A stretch of 64,000 bases of DNA, taken from Solen grandis. Taxonomy: Eukaryota > Mollusca > Bivalvia > Adapedonta > Solenidae. The notes below the pieces were generated by a model. That model did not search any database and was not told the DNA's origin. It worked only from the letters and a program-made list of their open reading frames with translations. The stretch is from NCBI GenBank assembly GCA_021229015.1, contig CM037779.1, positions 496,001 through 560,000 of the forward strand, given 5' to 3'. Shown here in pieces: positions 47,201-59,200 of the stretch (positions are counted from its first letter, which is position 1; each line of letters begins with the position of its first letter). The translations under genes and the position numbers were made by a program.

Positions 47201-50200
47201 AAAAAGTTAAAATTGTTTCTTTATATCTTTTCTACTACAGTGTATCAAAATTTGTTCATGTTATTACAAAAGTCAACAGATTTCTGAAACACCCCTCGTA
47301 CTTCGAGATATCCGTGATTTTACTGCACTATATGTTTTAGAACACGCTCTGCCTACTTTTCTCACTAAATTTTCATTATTTTTATTGACCCTTCCTGAAT
47401 ATTCCGGGTTTTCCCGTATTCTCTCATTTGATATTCATTGTGTGGACTTACGAGATCAAATAAACCCCAACTGAGGCTTTGCCCTTATGAAATATGCAAA
47501 AATATATTTTTCTCTTGTACATTTTAAGCTAATATGTACTGGGACTTTAATTATTAACCGAATAAAATCATTTGAAAACAACAACAATAACAACAACAAC
47601 AAAAGAAGAAAAACCTTATTATTAGAATATGTATACCTATCATTTGTAATGCAAAATTTACTTCTTTTACATCAGAGTAAATTACCTTTAAACAGGTGTA
47701 AAATACAATAAGAATATGCACCCAGAACTATTACAATAAAACAAATGTATAGATGTTGAAAGTGAGTGTGCAAATTATGAAATGTGAAAATTATTTAGGA
47801 ATGTCTATATATCATACAGAAACAGGGTGAGAAGGAGAAACTCATTTTGTTATATCCTTCATTTTAATTTATTGAATGTATATTTTGTTTATCTAAATTT
47901 GAAAATTTGTTTATCTTAACAATTCAAACTTAAATATTTTTCATCAAGTAGAGTCTGTAAGTTGTTTTAGGCACAATCAGAGACTTGCTTCAAAGTATGC
48001 TGAATAAATGAATAAAATGTGAATAAATGTGAAAATAATACCACGGCGTTAAGTATATAATAATAAGTAAGAGAAGTAAGTATCTAAAACTTAAATGTGG
48101 TACTGCTTAAATAAATAAACAAAACATAAAAAATAAAACAAACACCTTTTCCTTTCTAAGTCTGTAATGAGCGATACAGAAATGTTAAAAGAGAAAATAG
48201 AAAGTAGAAAAAAAAAGACCTTACTGGGTTTCCGAACTCACAACCTTCAGTTTCAAAGCAGTTTGCAGCAATTTTAGCCTATTTACGGATACTTTTGTAC
48301 AGGAGATAATGTATTGCAGTTCAAAAACTTTAAATTTGTCCTACCAGTATAAGGAAAATTGCATATAAAACAATCAATAGATTTGAGGTAATGTTGCTTT
48401 TATGATCATATTCCATATTGCCCGAGGAAATTACCCTGATGCACAGAATTGTAATATTGACATTAATGTGATTTGACTTTATTCTAAATTAAATAGTATG
48501 AAAATCACTTAAGACTTCACATCTCTGACAAATTTACTCAAATCGTCGACGGGGAAACACATTGTTTTTACTCAAATAAATTTTGCCGTTTTCTAAATTG
48601 TCTCTTCATTTTTTTGGTACATTAAATTTATGGATTTTTTTTGTTGTTGTTACAACCTCCCCTATATATGGAGAGGGTTAACGAATTACCTTAAAATTGT
48701 GAAAAAAATGTGACTGAAGGTGTATGACGATTTTAATTTTTCAACAAAGCAGGTCTACAAAAGAATTGATTTTCTCGCGTTCAAATTCGAAAAATTTGAG
48801 ATGTAACCTTTGATTTGTATCATTCAGTCCGAGTGTCTAATACCGGTAATTCTTATTCTGTGTGAATAAACAGATATATTTCTTAAAACACTTCTGTATA
48901 ATAGGAAAAAAAAGAGTACAAAGAAACTGAGAGAAACTGAAAGAATGTCTTCTTATTATTATCTTAACTGCAAACCATACGTTTTAAAAAAAATTTAAGT
49001 TTAAATCCTTTAACTATATCGTAACATTATTCAAACGTTAATGCGACGTTGTCCTTTCACCATTACTGATATATTTTTTCAGTTTGTTTCTTTTTGTCTA
49101 CATGAGACAGATATAGTGCTGCTACACTGTTTTATCATGGCGTAGACAAGCGACTGCATGATATCACACCTAGTTCCATTATCCTGTCAGTACAATCTTT
49201 TACGAATTTGGTATGTCTCGAAAGGGTATCGAACCATCGACCTCCAGGTTCCAGGTCTAACACTCTAACAACTCAGCCTTCGGGAATGTAAGGAGGTTTT
49301 TAGGTACATTATACAAATATTGAAATATTTTCACGTTATTCCTTAATTTGAATGAAGGAAAAACTAAGCTAAAATTAAATATTTTGTTGCATACTTATAC
49401 ATGTATAATGTTAGCACAACTTGCTAGTTTGTGGCGATCATGCAAGCCTGTGTCATTTTCTAATATGGTTTATGGTTTGCTTTAGAGTGTCCAAACCTAA
49501 CATTTGGGCTCAGCTGTTCCGGTAAATGTCACTGTTACAACAATGACAAGTGTAACCATATAACTGGAGAGTGTCCCACTGGATGTGAAGTCGGATTTAC
49601 TGGTCTCAACTGTAGCCAAGGTATTTGTTTATATACACAAAATTGTGTTCTTTTGACGATTTTCCAACAATTCAATACATATACATATAATACATATACG
49701 TCGTCTAAACACAAATATATTTCCAATTATTGTCTTTTGAAGTAATAATATTATAAAAAATATCTTATAACATGTCATGTTTTTTTTTCTAAATTGAAGC
49801 TTGAATTTTCGGAAAACTCGGACCTCAATTTGTTTTTGTTTTTTGGTGTTTTGGTTTGGTGTATATTTATTTATTGTTAGTGTTCGTGACATGGAATTCA
49901 AAATTGAATTACGGCACGATGTATATTCCGCAGTATTTTTAAGCGCTTTTAAGCCGCTAAACGCAACATTGCTAATGGTATACTATAATTATTATATACA
50001 GATGCAGACTTGCTGTCTAAGATACGCCTACATCTGACGGTAAACATGTCAATCCCTGTGTATCGAGATATGAACGCCAGCCAGGCTATAGACGGATCTG
50101 AGGACACACTACCAGACAGTTGTTATTGCTGCAGTGTCACACTGGCCCTTCAATCCTGGTGGAGACTGGAGCTGGGTCAGATGTATCCGATACGTGGTGT

Positions 50201-53200
50201 CAAACTGATCGGGAGAAGTGGTAAAATGTTTAATAATTTTTAATTCCATTAAGTATATTGGTTTAACCTACGCAAGGATAAACACTGTACATCGAGGACA
50301 TACATATGCGTAATTTAGAAATAAAAATTTCATCATTATTTCCAATGCTTCGCTTGAAATAAAAACCGCAATTATTATGTTCTATAATTATCACGGACAT
50401 GATCTTCGTTCATATTAATTCACAGTTTACGCCTGATTATCATTATTCATTTTAATAACCGTAAAAATTCCATTTTCCTCAGACATCCAGAATTTACATC
50501 AGAATGGTAATTACACCCTCCGCCTATCAAACACGTCATTTCCGGGAGAGGCGTATGGAGATCTACATCCGATCCTTGGAAAACCGTACGTCTTCTACTG
50601 GAACCTGTCAGACATTTTAGCGTCAACAATCACCATCGAGAAGGAAATCTTACTTATTATTTGTGAGATCAAAATATATGAAGGAGGTACGTTACCTAAA
50701 TCCACAGACCACATTCTTTATTGATACTGTGTTGTGTTTATCCAAATCACTCCAGTTACGTTTACTTAAGGCGTTCCGTGGATCTAATGCATAAGCTCCG
50801 TCATTTAAAGTGCATCGATAAAAAGGCCATTATTGGAAACTGCCTTGAACGGGGTTGTTGATTCATTTCCTATTAGTCATGCGTTTGTTCTATTTGTTTT
50901 TCTTTAACCATTATTACTGTATCACTAAGACCAGATTTACGAAATATGGAAGAAACTGTTTTATTTTATTTTCACAAGTTGCATGATGGGTTTTTAATAA
51001 ACCGTGCTAAGTTTTATCACAGATATGGTACTTGGTATATTGAAAGTCTAAAATAATATTAAAAAACTGTATGAAAGATTTAAATTTGGCAAGATCAATA
51101 AAAATACTTAGACCACGTTGGTAATACTGTGAAATATGTCTCTTATTTATGTAGACAAGTTTCGTTTTCGGCATATAACACAATACATGTAATATAATAA
51201 TATTGTTGATTCTTCATTATCATAGGTCCATTAGAATCCTAATACCTTAACACATTTATTAATTGGGTTTTTATAGAAAACGATAAAGTCAAAATTAAAT
51301 TTAAAATGCATTTTTATTATATATTAATTATTGTATTTTTTCAACATAAGTAATGATAAAGATGGTGTAAAATACATGTAGGATGTTATTTTTGTGTTGC
51401 AGTATATGTGTTCACCTACCAAGGTAAAATGATGAATGATTTTTGGTACTTGCTTCACTTACTCATTAAATTCTAAAACGCGAGTCAGAATTTATATTTT
51501 CTACATATTTCTTTAACAAGAAAATACTAAAACTTTGAAGCTCAATTATGTACATTCAATATGTAACAGGCAGAACGCGTTTAGATATGCAGTATGTTTA
51601 TAAACAATGTAAAAAACACATCTTAGCAAGGAGAATGTGAAAAAAAGAAAAGAAAAGATATTTCAAATATTTTTTTGGTTTTTTAATTTGTAAATAATTT
51701 TAACATTACATTGTTGAAGATGTTCTTTGTACTTTTAGTTTCTTTGTTTTTCGGAACATCTTGAAAAAGGGGGGTTCAAAATTATATGAATAACATCATT
51801 ATTTAAGTAACAGATGGTAAAAATCTTTGTTGTAGAATAAATTATACCTTCAGTAAATTATTTTTTTTTTGTGATTCTTAATGTCATACATTAAGGCCCT
51901 GAAACCTTAATTAAGAATATTATCCATTTTCAAATTTAAAGTCAAAATGTTACAAGCATATATTAAGCAATCAAAAAATGTATTAGCGCCACAGTTAAAA
52001 ATAGAAACGGTTCTTTATAATAAGATTTATTTCCTGAATATTGCATACTAATACTAGTGAAATAACATTTTTTTTCTATCATTATGAAAATTATTTCGAA
52101 ATAGTGTTTCGTAATAACAAAAAAAAAATCGGAATTATTGATAATTATATCGTAAATAAGTAAAAATATTTTATGAAAACGAAAATGAATTATATAAATT
52201 TTTTCACTTTCTTTAATATTTCGTAAATGGAATAGGTTATCTTTGTATTCAGTAGAATATGATGATGCAGTATTGATAATTATGTCATCTTCTGAAACCC
52301 CTATTGTCGACGTCGGTGAAGGTTAAAAGTGGCTTTTTATCTGTTAAGGGAGACAAAACCTGAATTACTGTAATTGGCGTTAGAAAAGAACATCAAATTG
52401 GGGAAGCCCTATATGGTTGTTGAATACACCACCTCCAAAGTCAATGTCATTTTTGTGGCATTCGTAGGTTGTTGTTGCAAAATGACAACTTAAAGGATTG
52501 TTATTAGCGTATTTTGTCTTCTAGACAAACACGTTAACAATTCTTGAGTGAATTCATTCAAACATTGTTTTTGTTTTAATTTCGGATAAATAATCTCGTA
52601 CACATATACTCGCACATGTAAATTTGTGCCATGTTTCAAGAGTAGTGAATAGTGAATGAATGATAATGGCTCAATACTCACAATTGCAAAGTAACAGTCC
52701 AACTCAGGAACAGTCAAGTATAAATTGAAAAACTGTAATCCCACCGCTTTAAAGAATACATGCCCTGTTAAGAGTTTCGGGAAATATCAGAAACATTTGT
52801 TAATTATTTGTCCGCCTGTTTCACTGGTTCCCTTAACAGGAACTTTGTATATTTTCAGACTGTAGAGTTGGATACTACGGCACGAGTTGTGATCACGAGT
52901 GTCACTGTGTCGACAATAAACCTTGTAACAGAACCTCGGGCACCTGCTCCACACCCGGATGTAAACCCGGATGGTGGGGACAGGCGTGTAATGAAGGTAA
53001 GAAACCGATTTGTTTTAATGCTGCGCGGGAATACTGGATACTCCATGATAATATAAGTTATCAAATTGTTTTAAAGACGCCGCAAAAGAGGCATGGTTAG
53101 TTTCTCTGATTATATTAGGAGACGCCATGTGTATTTCCAAACTGTGGAGTTGGATACTACGGCACGAGTTGTAATCACGAGTGTCACAGTGTCGACAATA

Positions 53201-56200
53201 ATTCTTGTAACAGAACCTCGGACACCTGCTCCACACTCGGCTTTAAACCCGGATGGAGTGGAGTTGCATGCAATGAGAGAAAATACCCAAATAGTTAGAC
53301 TAGTTGCTTTTTTCCGTTTTTGTTTGCATGTCTATCTGTCAATCATGGGTTACATCTATAACTGCCGTTAATTTGAATCTGATTAAACTTAACAAAACTA
53401 CATAAGACCGTCATGTATCACACCCATACAGATTGGACATACTCACATATTATGAGTTATTTCCCTTTAACATGTTAGAATTCACATAATTTTGCATCCA
53501 GGCCATTTATAGTAAGCAAAAGGATGGGTTATGATGAAACATCATGCAATGCTGCTCGTGCAATGTGGTCAGGTTTATACCAGTCATACAGGCATGATAC
53601 TATTATTGCCATTTACTTCATTCAATATATTTAAAATACACCATGAGTTATTTCCCATTGAACTGTGAATAAGAAAGCATCCAGTGAATGTATACTAAGA
53701 CAAGAGTTATTCATCTGTTATTTGACCAGGTCCACTGAAATTCCAATAAATTGAGAAATATATTATATGTAATTATAAATTCAGCAAATTTAAGTAATCA
53801 ATGTATGGAGTATTCGTCAGTTTTGAAACAAATAACGTTTATCAGTTCTCAGTGATGTCAGGTCGTTAGTTATATTCCTTTCCTTTTCATCGATTTAGAA
53901 ACCCTAGATATGTTTATGCCAGTCTCAATCTCAATTAAATATATTGATTAAGTCCAACTAGAGAGGAGAAAGTATTTTAATGAAAAAAGATTAATTTTCT
54001 GAGAAAATGTAATTAATCATTTTGCAACTTGGTCCGTGTGTATACCATTATATCGTTTTACAATTTTAAGTAAGAAAAACGAAAAACAAAGTTATTTTGT
54101 TTATCTTTATTTCTTCTTCGCTTACATCTCATCACATGATATATTTTATCTATAAACCTCTATAACCTCATCGAACATATTTGTGTTTGTACTAATTTTT
54201 TGACACTTTTTAACACTTTCGTCGTCGCTGTTGTTGATATGCCTTGAGTTTTTTGAAGTGCAGCGGAATATTTATCTTATTTACTGTTTTATTTAACTTG
54301 ATTGGCGCTCGGTATATTATGATAGTTATGGGACTAATTTGCCACGATGATATGAAAGAGGCTTCTTGTGTAAAATATCTGTAATGGTTGTATACTATTT
54401 TCATTTTTCACAGAATGTGACAGTTTCTCATTCGGACTCAACTGTTCCCACACCTGTCACTGTAACAATGGCACTCACTGCGATCATGTGACAGGCACAT
54501 GTGAGCGGGGGCTGTGTGATCCGGGATGGCAAGGACGTTCTTGTGACCGAGGTATATTTATTTTTTTCTTAAAGTTTTAAAATTATCGCTGAGAAGAATC
54601 GTTCTTTGCACCTTAATTCATACATACTGTTGCAAATAAGTATTTCTGTCAGAATTTAGACTTAGTAATCTAGCAAACAACATACCTAGGCCCTAGTTAA
54701 GCAATTAATTATATTTTTTTTTTTTCTGACTTGAGTTATACCAGGGTCTCTATATATCATATCATATATCATTTTTATGGTATTATTCTTATTACTCATT
54801 ATAAAATCCTGTTTTTTTAATGGCGTACGTTGGACATTCAATTTTGATATACTGATGTCTAATGAAAATACAAAATACAACCCCAGAGTGTGATTCAAAA
54901 TTAGTTTAGTTTAAACATATTTTATTTCAAGTAACATGACAAATGGCAAGAACATAAATATATACATGAAAAAGGAAAAAATTTTTAAAACCATTTAATG
55001 ACAAAAACTTCAGAAATATAGAAAGAAATGTAAACATAATAAAATGTTATTAGTAAATATCAATAAAGAGAACAGAGGAAAAAACAAAAGTAAGACATTC
55101 AGTAATGAAAGGGATAAATTAAGAGAAATAAAAAAATAGATAAATAAATCTGGTGTGATCAGTGTTGGGAGATGCTGAGAAAATATTTCATATATCAAAA
55201 TAACCGAATTATCAGATTTTAAACGCTTAATAGATTTGATATGCCCGTGAACTGCTTTAACTATCGCAATATTTGCATTATAACTTAAATTTTCGTCACA
55301 AAATAACAGAATATTAGTGTCAAGATTAAGATCAAAGGAGAGACGTTCGAAAAGAACTTATCTTTGTTGATCATATTTACGGCATTGAAAAAAATAATGA
55401 TCTACAGTTTCATTAACTCCACAAGCACATAAAGGAGATTCTAAAACATTTTTCAAATAAAGTGGGTGATTAAGAGAGCTACAATTTGTACGAAACCTTG
55501 TATGAATTATTTGAGAACCCCGCTCCCCATATTGAAAATAACTAGGAGGTTTTATACAATTCACATTTAACAATCTTTTAAAAACAGATAAAGATCTAGC
55601 ATTCCTTATTTCGACAGGGAGATCGAAATTATTCTTATGCCTTTATTGAATCAGATGCTACTGTATACTGTAAGTGCCATGAAAATATAATGAAACTAAG
55701 TGAAACAACCGATCTTATCCCAACCCCAAAATGAAATTTACAACATTAATTTCACTCTATATTATTGATGTTTACTCATTTTCTTATATTAAAACAGAAT
55801 GTCCCAATCCCACGTTCGGATCAAACTGTTCCCATACCTGTCACTGTGTAAATGATAGCCAGTGTGACCACGTGTTCGGCATTTGTGGTCCGGGACTGTG
55901 TGCCCCTGGATGGACAGGACATTCATGTGACCATGGTATTTGTAAATGCTTACTTCAGTACAATAACTGCTTTTTTAAATTTGTTTTTGCTACATCGTTA
56001 AGTTACATATAAGTTATGCAATGTGCCTTTTTAAGAGTCTGTTTCGGTCACTGTGTTGTAATATAGTTAAATATATCTCTTTGGCGGATTTAAATACTTA
56101 ACTTCAAATTATTATTATTATTTTTATTATTGTTAACCGATCCTGGCTGTGAACTATGTCCTATGTACAAAATCTTACGCACTTTTTTTTTAAAGCGTCT

Positions 56201-59200
56201 TCTTTTGTCTTTGTAAGTTAAGATTAAAATCAGTGTCCCGTTGGGAGCGGGGATTTTACATGACATTTAGTCGCACAGTACTGGTTCAACCCAGGAGCTG
56301 TCGAATGAGATAAGTATCAGTTAAAAAAACTTATTACTCAATTGACTTAAAATAAGTAATTTTAAAATTAGATCAGAGATAAGAAAATTGTATGAGTGCG
56401 TGTTTTGTTTTGTAGGAAAGTAGTTAGAGGTTTTATAATATGTTCTATGTTCTCCAAACCTACTCGTTCAGTCTCTAATTCTCCATTGATCACGATAAAA
56501 GTACCTGCATCTGTGTTAAAGCTGGAGACAATACACATTTGCCAAGTAGAGTAAACTGGGTAATGCGTCATTTAGCATTCTGAATTCTAATAAAAACTGT
56601 TCTTGTTTAAGGATATTTTATTGCAATTATACAGCATGTGTCAGTCCCTACTTCGGAGAAAACTGCTCCCATACATGTCACTGTATAAATGACAGCTACT
56701 GTGACCACGTGATCGGAACGTGCGACCTGAAACTCTGTGATCCAGGATGGCAGGGATCATCATGTGATCGAGGTATTTGATAAGTTCTGTCCGTGTTAAA
56801 GTTTAGTCAGTTGGGCTACTGGGGCATAAGAATAACATGAATTATAAAAGGTTTTATGATATGTCCCGCTTCAAATGTCTGTAACTCCGTTCCAAAAAAA
56901 ACAAACAATATATTTATATAAATGTTTGTGATAAAACGTCTTTCAGAAAGACATTAATTGATCCGTCACATATTTTAATGTTCATGTTATTCTATTTTAT
57001 GTATATCTTTCAAAAATGTGAAAGATAATCATTCGACCTAAAGGACAGAACATTGCACATGATCCACTGTATTGGTCATATTATGACAAAAAGCGTGGCG
57101 ACGAAATTTAGGGCTTTGTCTGTGCATGTTTAAGCGCAACACGCCTATCGTTCATAATAGGAATATATCTTCAATAATTTGAATAAATTCAGGAATCTTT
57201 GCTTTTAGCTTCGATTTTGTGACTATGATGCTATTTTAACTATGAAAATGACAAACTATTCCCCGTCAACATGATTAAAATACCACACTAGCAATAAATG
57301 ATTTCATTTTCAGTCTATTTAAATAATATTGACACCTTTAAAGACATGTTCATACTTCCATATGTGTCAAAAATATTAACCCTAAATCAGGTATTAGATA
57401 ATTGAACTTGAGGATTTATACGGGAGTCATCGGGAAACGCGTCTTCTTAAAAATTATTTATTTTTATTGTTATAATGCTATACATATATATATCTTTTGT
57501 ATTTTTTTAAATTATCTTTTATTATCTAAATTTCATCTAAAATATAATTTGATATAATCTAACGTTTTAAGGTAGTGTAACGAAGTTAAACACACACAAA
57601 ATCTAGAGCCCATAAAGTAACTGGTTTTTTTTTCTACTAAAAATATGTTTTATTAATTCCTTTTATTTTTATCTATACTACTACAAGTTTGCTAAGCCCC
57701 ATATATCATATGTCACTGTGAAATTGAAATGGTCATAACTTGTTATATTTGTCCACACCTCTACGAATTTCACAACCATGCTTTACAAACCCCAGACCAT
57801 CGATTTTAATGCAAACATCTCAAAATATAAAACCTTAATTTTGAAATTTTAAACAACAACAACAAAGTGCAAAACGTTTTCTGTTAAAAACAAGACATCA
57901 TTCACATGTTTTTTAATTTACTTCTACTTATTAAAATTTATATATTATCTAAAATATAAAGTTGTATTTTCTACTTAAAATGTTATTGTGGAATTGTAAC
58001 GTTATTTGTTAGTTTATGTTGACAATCTTGATTCTTATCAAATTACAAAAAAGAAAATGCTGTAATAAATGTTCTATAGAATGATTCATTACCTTTAAAT
58101 GACAAAAAAACAAAACAAAACAAAAACATTTTAGTGCAGAAAATAATACTTCCAAGTAAAAGATTGAAGTTTCTGTTTGCTATGTATACTATTGGTACAA
58201 AATTGGAGAAGTATATATCAACCGATTTTATTTCCTAATATTTTACGGGATGTTGTTCCTATTACATTCAGTTTTTTTTTTGTGTTAGCGTTCTGTTACA
58301 GGTCAATATGAAAGGTTTATCTCCAGCAAGTGATTACTTTTTAACAAGGTTTCTTACAAAAGTTAATTCGTTAATTCTCAATTAAAAGCGGATACATTAA
58401 ATATTTTGTCATACGCCTATTTTTTTCTTTTTTTTTGTAAGGTTTGATATTATACAGAGCGTATATGCTGCTCTTATGCTCACATTTAACACCAAGATCA
58501 GTAATATGTATAACTTGACATTGTCCATATGCAATATTAATTATTTCATCATGCATTTTTCTGAATATTTGCGATTGTATTTGTGTTTGTAACTACTTAT
58601 TTGTTTTGTATATATGTTCTTTGATTTCACATTGTATATATTCTTCATATCTCCAGATATGGGGGAAATAAAGAATGATGATACGCCTATCACCCGGTAC
58701 CCTTATATTCCCACAGAGAAACCAGATCTATCGGAATTAACACAAACAAAGTGCCAGGAATGCTCAGACAGTCAAGACAGTATGTTTCTCATTATAGCCG
58801 TGGTGGTACTGGCAGTAACATGTGTTGCTGAAACTGTATGCTTCACTGTATTATGGACCAAACGTTGGAATATACGGTACTATACACATTACCTATAATT
58901 CCAAACATTTCTATGTTTTTTTTTACAGATTTTACTGAATCTATCTTCAATATCAAATACTTTTTCACAAAGATGTAACATATTCGAAACTACATGTACT
59001 AATATATCTGGATGATTTTGTAATTTATCGTATAAATACATTTTACTTACAGACAGAACAGTAACGGTAAAGGAGAGGACAAATCCGTTCCAGATAAATC
59101 TTACGTAAATGAAATGGTTGAGATTGGCACGAGCAGTCAGAATCTACCTGGACCACAAGAGAACGACTATCAACCAGTGGTGAACGTTGAGGGTGTCAGT

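Noticed and set aside
53093..53371. Plus-strand ORF (VELDTTARVV...) over the dead EGF exon
   Set aside because: It is the wrong frame of an EGF exon (the same frame appears at 13583 and 52808) and has no splice sites.
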